Positions 1-8,139 of a stretch of DNA of 55,849 nucleotides are shown in pieces. The number at the start of each line of letters is the position of its first letter. The stretch's first letter is position 1. This stretch comes from Microcaldota archaeon (lineage in GTDB: Archaea; Micrarchaeota; Micrarchaeia; Anstonellales; SKW190), in the NCBI GenBank assembly GCA_026414265.1, contig JAOAJI010000003.1:1-55849 (forward strand), written 5' to 3'. The notes under the pieces were generated by a model. That model did not search any database and was not told the DNA's origin. It saw only the letters and a list, made by a program, of their open reading frames with translations. The translations under genes and the position numbers were made by a program.

Positions 1-1005
1 GGCTTAGCGAGTGGAAGGCTTAGTGAAATTTATCCTATAATAGGGTATGTCGAAAGGTTGAAAAACCAAGAAGGGTTGTCTAATCAACAAATAGCAACAA
101 TATTAAATCAAGAACTACAAAAACTTGGACTTAACATAGTTAGTATCACAGCTACTGACGTGCAAAACTTCTTGAACATCGCTAGAAATAATACTAGCAA
201 TAACCTTGGAGAAATGCGCTCTCTTGAAAAGGCTATTGCTATTACATCTGCCGCTACACATAAAACTCACAAAAAAGAAGAAGCAGAGTCTCTGATTAAA
301 CAAGCTTATGAATTAACTGTCACAGTCATAGCTCATTCAAAAGTTTTTCAACTCGCTGAAGATATCTCTAAAGAAAATGCAATAACTAAAAGTATTGAAG
401 AAGTCGCTAAAGCTCTCGCTGAATTGTTCAAGAAAATCGCTGAAAACGTAAATAAAATTCTTGAAGAAAGGGAAAAGCAACAACAGCAAACTGGAGAAAA
501 TGAAACACGAAAATTGGAACTGACAAACAATTTCATCGAGGGAGTAGTAATAGCTGTAACAGGAAACCTAAGTGATTCAGTTAAAGAAGTTGTAGGGCAT
601 GCAGCAGAGGTTATTAACAATTTACATAGAGAAGACAGTTCTTTGAGGACAAACGACTATTTAGAAGAAGGCTCGATCAAGTTATCTGCTCTAGTAGCTA
701 TTGCTTGTAGCGAGTTGGAACGTGGTGAAAGACTGAACAGACAGCCACAACAAAATCACACATATGTTACAGGATTGATAAAAGCTATGCTGATTAATGA
801 AGGAGTGGAAGAGAAAAATGCGGAAGAAATGTCAAAAGCCATAGTTGCAGCTGCTTCTAAGATAATCGAAGTTATGAAAGATCCTAGCCTTTCAGAACAA
901 CAAAAAACAGAAAATATAAACAAAATTTTAGAAGAGACCTTGACTACACATGGACCTAAGTTGGTTAATTTGAAAGACATGATTCCTACTCTAACATACG
1001 CCTAA
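1..1005 (+). CDS. 5'-truncated helical protein of unknown function
   Basis: The frame is open from base 1 with no stop before the TTG at 58, so the gene very probably begins outside the window and the first residues here are internal. I do not recognise a family. The visible 334 residues are almost entirely alpha-helical and polar, with a Glu/Gln-rich coiled-coil-like stretch in the middle (KILEEREKQQQQ) and no membrane segment or signal peptide, so a cytoplasmic protein is likely. Near the C-terminus it carries DPSLSEQQK followed by NKILEE, which closely resembles DPTLSQEQK...NKTLE in the small protein at 13885-14307. It stands opposite the TFB gene (convergent, 64-base gap). An alternative is a complete protein starting at TTG 58, but no promoter or ribosome-binding site supports that. 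Confidence 0.6.
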   Translation, partial: GLASGRLSEIYPIIGYVERLKNQEGLSNQQIATILNQELQKLGLNIVSITATDVQNFLNIARNNTSNNLGEMRSLEKAIAITSAATHKTHKKEEAESLIKQAYELTVTVIAHSKVFQLAEDISKENAITKSIEEVAKALAELFKKIAENVNKILEEREKQQQQTGENETRKLELTNNFIEGVVIAVTGNLSDSVKEVVGHAAEVINNLHREDSSLRTNDYLEEGSIKLSALVAIACSELERGERLNRQPQQNHTYVTGLIKAMLINEGVEEKNAEEMSKAIVAAASKIIEVMKDPSLSEQQKTENINKILEETLTTHGPKLVNLKDMIPTLTYA

Positions 1006-1069
1006 GTTAGTTTGAATGCTGACAAAGGCAAAAGGCAAAAATGAATTGAATTTATTGAAGAGGAATTTT

Positions 1070-1981
1070 TCAAAGGTCTATGTCGATCTTGAGCTCCTTC
1101 TTTAGCTCTCTGTATCTGTTTCTTATCGTGACTTCTGTCACACCTGCAACGTCAGCAACCTCTTTCTGCGTCCTCTTTTCAGAATGCAGAGCTGAAGCGA
1201 TGTAGACTGCTGCTGCCGCAACACCAGTTGGACCTCTGCCAGAAATCAAACCGCCTTTCAAAGAGTCCTTGAGAAGTCTTATCGCAGTTTCTTGAACCTC
1301 ACCGCTCAACTTCAAAGCAGCTACAAATTTAGGCACGTACTGAGTAGGATCAGTGAGTGGCACGTCAAGCCCGAGTTCACGTCTGATAAAACGATAAGCT
1401 CTGCCTATTTCTTTCTTTTCAATAGAAGATACTTTGGCTATTTCATCGAGAGTTCTCGGAATGCCGTTCATCCTGCAAACTGCGTAAATGACTGCAGCTA
1501 CGACGCTTTCTATAAGCCTGCCCCTTATGAGCTCTGCCTTTATGCACCTCCTGTAGAGGACTGCTGCAGCCTCACGGATGTCAGGAGACAGTCCAAGGTA
1601 AGAGGCTATCCTGTCTAGCTCTGTGAGGGCTATAGCCAAATTCCTTTCAACTGAAGAAGCTATCGAAGCCCTCTTGTGCCATTTCCTTATCCTGTACATT
1701 TGAGCTTGTTTTTGAGCAGAAATCCTACCACCCTTGAGATCTACATTTTTCATGTCAATTTCTGTAGACAAACCCTTGTTAGGTCTTGTGAACCTTGTAG
1801 GTGCTCCACCCCTTGCACGTTTTTCTCTCTGCTCTGCGTCAAAGGCCCTCCATTCAGGACCGAAGTCAGCGACGTTGTCACTGACAACTGTACCGCAATC
1901 TGCACAAAGTATTTCTCCTCTTTCGTAATCTTTCTGTAGTTTTTTCGAGCCACAAGATGGACAAGTGTTTTCGTCAGTCAT
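1070..1981 (-). CDS. tfb: Transcription initiation factor B (TFB/TFIIB)
   Basis: Archaeal TFB bridges the TBP-TATA complex and RNA polymerase and sets promoter direction through the BRE. The 303 residues match the family's usual length. An N-terminal zinc ribbon uses C7, C10, C26 and C29 (CPSCG...CADCG). It is followed by the B-reader/linker region with DFGPEWRAFD, then two cyclin-like repeats from about residue 105 to the end, the second containing KGGLISGRGPTGVAAAAVY. The C-terminal helix-turn-helix (VTEVTIRNRYRELKKEL) is the BRE-reading part. Start ATG at 1981 has a GGAG motif at 1990-1993 and a TATA box at 2034-2044, implying a leader of about 30 bases. It is monocistronic, divergent from the KaiC-like operon. 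Codon use looks less AT-rich than its neighbours, as expected for a well-expressed core gene. Confidence 0.98.
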   Translation of the reverse strand: MTDENTCPSCGSKKLQKDYERGEILCADCGTVVSDNVADFGPEWRAFDAEQREKRARGGAPTRFTRPNKGLSTEIDMKNVDLKGGRISAQKQAQMYRIRKWHKRASIASSVERNLAIALTELDRIASYLGLSPDIREAAAVLYRRCIKAELIRGRLIESVVAAVIYAVCRMNGIPRTLDEIAKVSSIEKKEIGRAYRFIRRELGLDVPLTDPTQYVPKFVAALKLSGEVQETAIRLLKDSLKGGLISGRGPTGVAAAAVYIASALHSEKRTQKEVADVAGVTEVTIRNRYRELKKELKIDIDL

Positions 1982-2033
1982 GGAATCAGCTCCAGAAGAA
2001 TAAGGTTTTTAATAATTACTAATCTATACGAAA

Positions 2034-2044
2034 GATTTATAAAC
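2034..2044 (-). promoter_or_regulatory. TATA box of tfb
   Basis: Reads GTTTATAAATC on the minus strand, centred about 58 bases before the tfb start codon. With the usual archaeal spacing of about 25 bases to the transcription start, it leaves a leader of about 30 bases that contains the GGAG ribosome-binding motif. Confidence 0.6.
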
Positions 2045-2074
2045 GTTTGTAGCATTGTTTTGTTAAAAGTACTG

Positions 2075-2082
2075 TTTATATT
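2075..2082 (+). promoter_or_regulatory. TATA box of the 2111 operon
   Basis: TTTATATT is centred about 32 bases before the ATG at 2111, so the predicted transcript begins only a few bases before the start codon (near-leaderless). Together with the tfb TATA box it makes the 129-base gap a divergent promoter region. Confidence 0.5.
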
Positions 2083-2110
2083 TTCTTAAACGAAATTATT
2101 ATGTGATTCT

Positions 2111-2626
2111 ATGAATTTAATTGATGAATCTGAAAAGAAATTTGAAGAACTTGCTAAAAAGTATGAGGAAAAAAATTACGTCTATTCGATAATATACATT
2201 GACATGCACGGTAAAGATGAAGATGATGTGAGAAATCTTTTGGTTGAATTACTTACGAGAATAAACAAAGAAGACAACGTCATTGCGTATTATGGAAAAA
2301 TCCTAGAACCAATAAAGGAAAACGACATAGTTTCAACCACAGCTGAAGTTAAATTAATCACCAAAGATTTGTTGAGCCTGTCAAGGATTTGTAACAAATA
2401 CAATCCTTTCGCAATAGAAATACTGAAGCCAGAAAAGTACGTAATAAATGCGAACGAAGCGGCATTACTTTTGCTTGAAGCATCAAATCAGATCTACAAC
2501 TATTCCGAGTACATAGTAAAAAATTCTCTAGATATAGACAAGCTCAAGAAGTATCTACAGGAACAAGAAAACAGAAAACTGTTGGGCAAAAAGCTTTTGG
2601 AAGAGTTTGAGAAGAAAAAGAAGTGA
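2111..2626 (+). CDS. Conserved-looking cytoplasmic protein, function unknown
   Basis: 171 residues, no signal peptide or membrane segment. The N-terminal half looks alpha/beta (YSIIYIDMHGKDEDDVRNLLVELL, a beta strand then a helix, reminiscent of a ferredoxin-like or ACT-like fold). The C-terminal half is helical and ends in a Lys/Glu-rich tail (EEFEKKKK). I do not recognise a family. It is the first gene of an operon with the KaiC-like protein and TrpRS; its TGA stop lies four bases before the next ATG and its end supplies the GTGAT ribosome-binding motif of the next gene, so the two are probably translationally coupled and work together. A regulatory partner of the KaiC-like protein is a guess from position only. 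Confidence 0.75.
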   Translation: MNLIDESEKKFEELAKKYEEKNYVYSIIYIDMHGKDEDDVRNLLVELLTRINKEDNVIAYYGKILEPIKENDIVSTTAEVKLITKDLLSLSRICNKYNPFAIEILKPEKYVINANEAALLLLEASNQIYNYSEYIVKNSLDIDKLKKYLQEQENRKLLGKKLLEEFEKKKK

Positions 2627-2630
2627 TACC

Positions 2631-3509
2631 ATGACATATGCTAATGATGAAGACAAAGAATTGCCCTTGGACCCAGTATTGGCAAAGAGGGCAGAGCACT
2701 TGGAAAAATTGAGAGAGATGCTGCTGAAGTCTATCGAAGTAAAGAAGAAACAGATACAAGAAAAAGGGTTTGTTTTAGCTCGAACCAACTTAGGTATCCA
2801 TGGAATAGAAAAAATTGTTTTTGACATGCCTAAGAAAAACAGCATAATAATCTTAAACGGCCCATTCGGTTCAGGCATGACTATATTTGCTCTGAAATTT
2901 TTATATCATGGTATAACAAAGGAAAACGAGAACGGGATTTACATATCCTTTGACGAGACTAAAGACAGTATTTTAACCACTGCAAAGATATTCAACATGG
3001 ACTTCGAAATTTTAGAAAGAGAAAAGAAGTTCTTGTTTATAGAGTACCCTTACAACGAGCTCAACCACTTCGACGACAAAGAGTCAGTCATCAAAGACTT
3101 TATTTACAGTATTGACGCAAAAAGGCTGGTAATCGATTGCATAACACCATTTATGCTTTTGCACGATAATCAGTTGCAGTTGAGGAAAAGGACCAAGGAA
3201 CTCTTTGAAAGACTGAGAAGCTGGGAATGCACTACTTTGATGATAGCAGAAAACTTGAGTTTTGAAGAAGCGAACAGAAATCCTTTTGTCAAACTTTCCG
3301 ATGGCTTCATCCAATTCTATTTCAACAAAATAGGGAACCATAGGATAAGAGAGATAGAAATAACCAAACTCAGGGGCAGTAGACACAGTTACGATACTTT
3401 TGTTTTCGAGATAAACGAAAAGGAAGGGATAAGAATACTTGAAAAAGTGATAAGTAATGAAGAAAGATCTAAACAAAGAAGAGTTAAATCCTTGGGAAAA
3501 CGACCTTGA
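2631..3509 (+). CDS. KaiC/RadA-superfamily protein with altered Walker A
   Basis: A single-domain KaiC-like RecA-fold protein, 292 residues. Such proteins are ATP-dependent regulators or signal transducers in archaea. After a helical N-terminus of about 65 residues comes the RecA core: LNGPFGSGMTIFALKFL in the P-loop position, YISFDET, and RLVIDCITPF as a Walker B-like strand. The P-loop Lys of GxxGxGK[ST] is Met here (ATG codon in GSGMT), so ATP binding or hydrolysis may be weak or lost. The region REIEITKLRGSRHSYDTFVFEI matches the conserved end of KaiC domains. The start is taken as ATG 2631, because GTGAT lies three bases before it; the upstream TTG at 2607 lies inside the previous gene. 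The 3' end overlaps trpS by 53 bases. Confidence 0.85.
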   Translation: MTYANDEDKELPLDPVLAKRAEHLEKLREMLLKSIEVKKKQIQEKGFVLARTNLGIHGIEKIVFDMPKKNSIIILNGPFGSGMTIFALKFLYHGITKENENGIYISFDETKDSILTTAKIFNMDFEILEREKKFLFIEYPYNELNHFDDKESVIKDFIYSIDAKRLVIDCITPFMLLHDNQLQLRKRTKELFERLRSWECTTLMIAENLSFEEANRNPFVKLSDGFIQFYFNKIGNHRIREIEITKLRGSRHSYDTFVFEINEKEGIRILEKVISNEERSKQRRVKSLGKRP

Positions 3510-4593
3510 CAGGGAGTCCTTTGATTACACCAAATACTTCAGAGAATTCGGTTTAAGAGAGATAGAAAATTCGTTACTATTTGAAGTAAACAAACTGATA
3601 GAGGAAAAAAAAATTTCAGGAATAAACTATTTCAAGAGAAAAATTCTTTTTGCCCACAGAGACTTTGACAAATTCCTTGATGCATACAAAAAAAGAAAGA
3701 GAATAGCTATTTTATCAGGCATAAAACCTTCCAACGACTTCCACTTGGGCAGTAAACTGGTTGCTGACATACTTGTTTTTTTACAAAAGGTTTTCGATTG
3801 CAAAATTTATTACTGCATAGCAGATCTAGAAGCTATCGCAGACAACAATTTGTCTGAATCTGAATGCAAAAGCTATGCGATCTCAAATTTAACAGATTTG
3901 TTGGCTTTGGGGATAGACACAAAAAATCTTTACGTGTATTTCCAGTCACGTGAAATAAGGGTTCTTAGGAAAGCGTTTCTGTGCTCTACAAAGACAACTA
4001 ATTCTACGTTAAGAGCGGTTTACGGAGATAGAGAAATAGACTTGTTTTTCAGTGCAATGACACAGATGGGTGACATTTTCCTGCCTTACGAAGATAATTA
4101 CGATCTTGTTCTTGTGCCTGTTGGAATTGATCAAGATCCACACATAAGGCTTGCCAGAGACCTTGCGATCAAACTAGGATATGATCAGCCGTGCTCCTTG
4201 TACATCAAGTTCATGCGCGGTTTAGACGGTAGCTTTAAGATGAGTAAGAGAAACAGACAGAACATTTTGAGCCTTTCCGAAGACGTTTCTGTAGTAAAAA
4301 CCAAGTTAAGGAACGTATTTACTGGTGGCAGAAACACTGCTGAAGAACAGAGAAGGTTAGGTGGAGAGATAGAAAAATGCGTTTTTTACGAGCTCTGCGA
4401 ATCACACTTTATCAAAGAACAAGAATTGCTTGAACAGATGAGAGGAGATTGTCTAAGTGGCAGAATACTCTGTGGTGAATGCAAAAACCGTTACGGGAAG
4501 ATTGTGACTGAGTTCTTTGAGCAACACAAAGAGAAAAGAGAACTAAACAGAGCACTGGCAGAAAAGATGATAGAAAAAAGTTTGAGCAGATGA
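3457..4593 (+). CDS. trpS: Tryptophanyl-tRNA synthetase
   Basis: Class Ic aminoacyl-tRNA synthetase charging tRNA-Trp, archaeal/eukaryotic type, 378 residues. The N-terminus has the archaeal TrpRS signature NPWE followed by an FxYTKYFREFGL-like segment. The HIGH motif is FHLG around H96 (SGIKPSNDFHLGSK), and the KMSKS motif is KMSK at residues 261-264 (SFKMSKR). The segment LVPVGIDQDPHIRLARDLA is the typical helix of this family, and the C-terminal GRILCGECK region also fits. TyrRS is the nearest alternative, but the PWE N-terminus and GIDQDPH favour Trp. The ATG at 3457 sits inside the 3' end of the KaiC-like gene and has GTGAT five bases upstream, which supports this start and suggests translational coupling. 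Confidence 0.92.
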   Translation: MKKDLNKEELNPWENDLDRESFDYTKYFREFGLREIENSLLFEVNKLIEEKKISGINYFKRKILFAHRDFDKFLDAYKKRKRIAILSGIKPSNDFHLGSKLVADILVFLQKVFDCKIYYCIADLEAIADNNLSESECKSYAISNLTDLLALGIDTKNLYVYFQSREIRVLRKAFLCSTKTTNSTLRAVYGDREIDLFFSAMTQMGDIFLPYEDNYDLVLVPVGIDQDPHIRLARDLAIKLGYDQPCSLYIKFMRGLDGSFKMSKRNRQNILSLSEDVSVVKTKLRNVFTGGRNTAEEQRRLGGEIEKCVFYELCESHFIKEQELLEQMRGDCLSGRILCGECKNRYGKIVTEFFEQHKEKRELNRALAEKMIEKSLSR

Positions 4594-4598
4594 TGATA

Positions 4599-5156
4599 CT
4601 ACACTTCTACGTAAGAATAACCTGCTACTAACTTCAGATCAGAAATATCTAGAACGTTAGGCAAAAATTCAACTATCCTGTAGTCGTTTTCTGAATTGCT
4701 TTTTAAAACAATAGAAATGGCTTTTGAATAGTTGTCTATTATCATAATGTTGGAAAATTCAAGAAAAGAATCGTCTTTCAGCTTGAGCCTGAGAGGAAAA
4801 CTGAACATAATTGTTACTCTGTTTATTTTGTCTAGATCGTTTATCTGAAAGCCTATAATTTCTTCGTTCTTTTTCAAGTAATTCAATTTCAAATCATTAA
4901 CTCTGTCTTCTGCAGTAATACAAGTTTCAATCAATTCCTGTAATGCATGTATCTTTTGTATGAAAGAGGTGTATTCTTTTTTTGAAACAATTACTAGAGC
5001 AAAATTAGAAGACGATCTGATTATACATATTTCTTTTTGCTCAAGGTTGATATCGAGTTTTTTTCTCACGTTTATGCATGCACATGAAATTATTTTTCCG
5101 AATTCGTTGATCTTGTTGTAGAAAGCAAAAAAACTGATCATAACAACATCAGACAC
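4599..5156 (-). CDS. Unknown protein, last gene of the tctA-purD operon
   Basis: 185 residues, cytoplasmic, not recognised. It is a mixed alpha/beta protein with a probable central helix (residues about 65-95, HALQELIETCITAEDRVNDLKLNYL) flanked by beta-rich segments. No catalytic motif is apparent. Its GTG start directly follows the TAA of the preceding gene (no gap), so it belongs to the same transcript; an in-frame ATG at residue 6 is an alternative start. It ends five bases from the trpS stop codon (convergent). The four-gene order tctA-like, purD, 119-residue unknown, then this gene gives no clear hint of its role. Confidence 0.65.
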   Translation of the reverse strand: MSDVVMISFFAFYNKINEFGKIISCACINVRKKLDINLEQKEICIIRSSSNFALVIVSKKEYTSFIQKIHALQELIETCITAEDRVNDLKLNYLKKNEEIIGFQINDLDKINRVTIMFSFPLRLKLKDDSFLEFSNIMIIDNYSKAISIVLKSNSENDYRIVEFLPNVLDISDLKLVAGYSYVEV

Positions 5157-5516
5157 TTATTTTTGAGCATTATCCACGAAGATCAATTTGTCTTTTGTTA
5201 TACCAGCAATGAATTTTTGACCTTCTTTGGTTGTTATTTCAACTTTGTTGTAGTTGTTGGTCCCTGTATTAACAATGTTAACGCTATTGACTGATGTAAA
5301 GTTTCTCTTCAAGTAAGTGATTAGATCGTTCAGGTTTCGGAAGTTCGGATCTCTGAGCAATCTTTGGATCATCCTTGCCAAATCCTTTGTAGAAAAATAA
5401 GGTTTTTTTAGAATATCTTTTGAAGGTATTACGTTCGTATTTGGTATTGTTACACGAGCACGTATCGTATTCAAAGTGTTTTTCTCGATGTTTGTTTTTT
5501 GTTGTTGCTCAAGCAT
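5157..5516 (-). CDS. Small unknown protein downstream of purD
   Basis: 119 residues from the ATG at 5516. That start is chosen because GTGAC, a Shine-Dalgarno-like motif, lies seven bases before it and the possible GTG start at 5528 is part of that motif. The N-terminus is Gln/Asn-rich and disordered (LEQQQKTNIEKNT). The middle has a helical segment with LLRDPNFRNLNDLITYLKRN, and the C-terminal 50 residues look like a small beta domain (NYNKVEITTKEGQKFIAGI). There is no membrane segment or Cys motif. The family is not recognised. It follows purD by 17 bases and abuts the next gene, so it is cotranscribed. Confidence 0.65.
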   Translation of the reverse strand: MLEQQQKTNIEKNTLNTIRARVTIPNTNVIPSKDILKKPYFSTKDLARMIQRLLRDPNFRNLNDLITYLKRNFTSVNSVNIVNTGTNNYNKVEITTKEGQKFIAGITKDKLIFVDNAQK

Positions 5517-5533
5517 ATTACTTGTCACTGCTC

Positions 5534-6871
5534 TTACATCAGGTTCAATTCTTTAAGGTAGTTAAGCTTTTTATAGATTAGCTTTTGTGTGCCTATGTCG
5601 CTTCTGTGGTACAATTCCCCTGCAAAAGAAGTTCTTATGTCCATTTCAACCCTTCTTTCTGCAGAATAGAAATCGATGTCTTTTGCTATTACTGCAATTG
5701 CCCGTGAAGAAGTCGTGAATATCTTTCCTTCTTTCTCGTACACTGAAGCAAAATAGAACTTTTCCCTTGGCTTTGCTATGATGATTTCCTTGTCTTTGGC
5801 CGGGTTATCAGGATAACCATTAGGTACTAGATACTTGCACACTGTAGCGTTTCTTTTAAAAGACACCTTTTTGCTTGAAATCAGCCTGTTGTTTGCTATC
5901 GATTCTAAAACTTCTGCGAGATTACCTTGGAAAATCGAGAGGACGTTGATCGCTTCAGGGTCTCCGAAACGTGAATTGAACTCTATAACTTTTATTCCTT
6001 TGGTAGAGAGCATGCATTGGAGATAAAGTACTCCTTTGAAGTATTGCTTGGTCTCTTTGTAGAAAGCGTTCAATGTCTTTTTGGCTATTTCAATAGCTTC
6101 TTCGTAGTCAGAAATGCTTATAAAAGGCAAAAGATGATTTTGTGTAGAATAAGAGCCCATACCACCAGTGTTAGGCCCTTGATCGTCTTCGAGTAGATTT
6201 TTATGGTCCTGTACTAGTGGCATAGGTATTATGTTTTTCCCGTCAGTGAATATTTGTAGCGTAAACTCTTGGCCCAAAAGCCTCTCTTCTATCACAACAG
6301 TTTCTATTCCAGAGTACTTGCTTTCAAGTAACTCTTTTGCATAAGCTTTTGCCTCTTCTTCATCTTTGAGTTGTATTCCAGTCACCTTGACGCCCTTGCC
6401 TCCAGTGAGTCCAGCAGGCTTGACAGCAACTTGCTTGTGCTTCTCTATGAAATCGTTCAATTCCTTGATGTCATTAGAGGCTATGAACTCTGGAACTCCT
6501 TTAATTTTGTGCTTTTTCATGAGTCTTCTGGCAAAAGATTTATCCCATTCGATCATTGCCTGAGCCTTTGTAGGAGAGGCTACTTTAACTTTGTGCTTTT
6601 TTATCATGTCAGTAACTCCCTTGAAAAGCAACCCGTCTGGAGAAACAAAAGCGAAATCCACTTTGTTGTTTTTGAGTATTTCGTTTATTGTCTTTTCGTT
6701 GATCTCGGAAGAATAGAATTTGCCTGATGAGAGTATCGCGAGTCTCTTTATTCCAGGATGATCTTTAGAGCATAAGCAGATTAGTTTAGCGTTAGCCTCA
6801 CTGAGCTTCTCTGCTATTATGTGCTCTCTTGCGCCATCGCCCACCAACAAAATGCTTGGCTTTCTTTCCAT
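5534..6871 (-). CDS. purD: Phosphoribosylamine-glycine ligase (GAR synthetase)
   Basis: Catalyses ATP-dependent joining of glycine to phosphoribosylamine, the second step of de novo purine synthesis, in the cytoplasm. The 445 residues are near the usual length. The N-domain begins with SILLVGDGAREHIIAEKL. The ATP-grasp core has KPAGLTGGKGVKV, then QDHKNLLEDDQGPNTGGMG, and the metal-binding EFNSRFGDPEAINV. All signature segments are intact. The start ATG at 6871 is preceded by GGGTGAAGGT. It follows the TctA-like gene by 40 bases, so the two may share a transcript. It is the only clear purine-biosynthesis gene in the window, apart from the salvage-type phosphoribosyltransferase at 14595. Confidence 0.97.
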   Translation of the reverse strand: MERKPSILLVGDGAREHIIAEKLSEANAKLICLCSKDHPGIKRLAILSSGKFYSSEINEKTINEILKNNKVDFAFVSPDGLLFKGVTDMIKKHKVKVASPTKAQAMIEWDKSFARRLMKKHKIKGVPEFIASNDIKELNDFIEKHKQVAVKPAGLTGGKGVKVTGIQLKDEEEAKAYAKELLESKYSGIETVVIEERLLGQEFTLQIFTDGKNIIPMPLVQDHKNLLEDDQGPNTGGMGSYSTQNHLLPFISISDYEEAIEIAKKTLNAFYKETKQYFKGVLYLQCMLSTKGIKVIEFNSRFGDPEAINVLSIFQGNLAEVLESIANNRLISSKKVSFKRNATVCKYLVPNGYPDNPAKDKEIIIAKPREKFYFASVYEKEGKIFTTSSRAIAVIAKDIDFYSAERRVEMDIRTSFAGELYHRSDIGTQKLIYKKLNYLKELNLM

Positions 6872-6911
6872 ACCTTCACCCGATTCTTAATTATTAATTA
6901 CATTCATGAAC

Positions 6912-8075
6912 TTATAATAATCTTTGAGAGGTTGTTATTATATAGTTTAGAGCTATCGAGCCCATGCCAAGGAACCGTTTAATATTGTTATAGTATGGTA
7001 TGAAGCCAAGGATAGAGAACAAGAAAAGAAATACAATTCCAGTATAAGAATTGATAACGTAATTAGAAATTACGATAAGAATCAAATAGAACGCACGCAA
7101 GTTGTTCATGACATAGCTCTTAATTTCATTTATTTTTTTCAAAAGAATGAATATCGTTATCACTGATGCGATTAATGATAAGAATATTGTGAATATAATT
7201 ATAACGAGATTATCGTAGCCTGTGATCGATTCGATCGATGCTGAGAAACCAGTTCTTTTCAGTGAAACTGAATAATTTGAAATTACTGTAGTGAATAGAT
7301 GAGATGCGCTTATTGCAGACAATAGTATTATACAACTGTAATCGTTTTTCAAAAAAGGCAGTGCTAAAAAAGCCAGTTGCGCGTCACTTGAAATAGTAGG
7401 CAATACTTCTGCTACTGTAGATAACAATATCGCTATTAATATCACGTTCAAATTCCTGAATATCAAAGCTAATGCTTTTTCAGTATCTTTTCGAGTGAAT
7501 GAAAAAGATATTTGGTTGTGATTGGTATTGCTTGACGAGATTATTGCAGTCACTCCGAACAAGGCTGAAAATATTGTAATGAAAGGATTGCTCAAGTGAT
7601 TGAATGCAAGAATACCAAGATAGCCGCAGAGCAAAAAATATATCAGAGCAATTAATTTGTTGTTTTCTGCAAGTATGGCATATGTTGTGAAGATAATTAC
7701 GAAAAATAACAACAATGCCTGATTGAAGTAATTAGTATAGCCCTTGTAGAAATCAATGATCAAGTTATGAATTAAGAGACAGATCAAAGAAGTGAGAATT
7801 GTAGTAAATGCTATTAAAAGGATTGCCAACATAGTCTTGTTTTTGAGCACTAGCCTTTGTGCTGGTAAAGGCATTATCGTAGTAGAACTGTCTGGTATAA
7901 AGAACAGAGTGCTTATTATCATAGTGAAAAACGCTTGTGAGGAATACAATACAGCCAATGAAAGCTCTCTACTATTGAAATTACTGAACAAAAAGCTGAT
8001 GTTGTTAGGATGGAATGCAGGAATGAGTGATGTGACAAAAGCAGTGAAAAAAGCCAAAACTATTTCCAAAGGCAT
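6912..8075 (-). CDS. TctA-like archaeal integral membrane protein
   Basis: 387 residues with about ten hydrophobic segments. It matches the archaeal branch of the TctA/DUF112 membrane family by two signatures: SLIPAFHPNNISFLF near the N-terminus, as in the family's G-x-IPG-x-HPN motif, and IPDSSTTIMPLPAQRLVLKNK, which corresponds to the PGHRL-type segment. Bacterial TctA is the large membrane subunit of tripartite tricarboxylate transporters; the substrate of the archaeal relatives is not known and no periplasmic binding protein or TctB is found nearby. It is the first gene of the minus-strand operon with purD and is divergent from the surface-protein pair at 8140, with only about 65 bases for both promoters. 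Confidence 0.75.
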   Translation of the reverse strand: MPLEIVLAFFTAFVTSLIPAFHPNNISFLFSNFNSRELSLAVLYSSQAFFTMIISTLFFIPDSSTTIMPLPAQRLVLKNKTMLAILLIAFTTILTSLICLLIHNLIIDFYKGYTNYFNQALLLFFVIIFTTYAILAENNKLIALIYFLLCGYLGILAFNHLSNPFITIFSALFGVTAIISSSNTNHNQISFSFTRKDTEKALALIFRNLNVILIAILLSTVAEVLPTISSDAQLAFLALPFLKNDYSCIILLSAISASHLFTTVISNYSVSLKRTGFSASIESITGYDNLVIIIFTIFLSLIASVITIFILLKKINEIKSYVMNNLRAFYLILIVISNYVINSYTGIVFLFLFSILGFIPYYNNIKRFLGMGSIALNYIITTSQRLL

Positions 8076-8112
8076 CAGATATGTTTTTGGTTGAACGGTA
8101 TTTTATTATATG

Positions 8113-8120
8113 ATTATAAA
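8113..8120 (+). promoter_or_regulatory. TATA box for the surface-protein pair
   Basis: TTATAAAC is centred 24 bases before the ATG at 8140. That spacing predicts a leaderless transcript and is the reason for choosing 8140 over the ATG at 8110, which lies upstream of this box. Confidence 0.45.
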
Positions 8121-8139
8121 CGTTATATTCGATAGATTT

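Noticed and set aside
1292-1618. Open frame of 108 codons antisense to tfb
   Set aside because: Lies within the fully supported TFB coding region on the other strand; no promoter or family signal.
2607-2630. TTG start for the KaiC-like gene inside the previous gene
   Set aside because: ATG 2631 has a GTGAT motif at the ideal distance; the extra residues are not needed by the fold.
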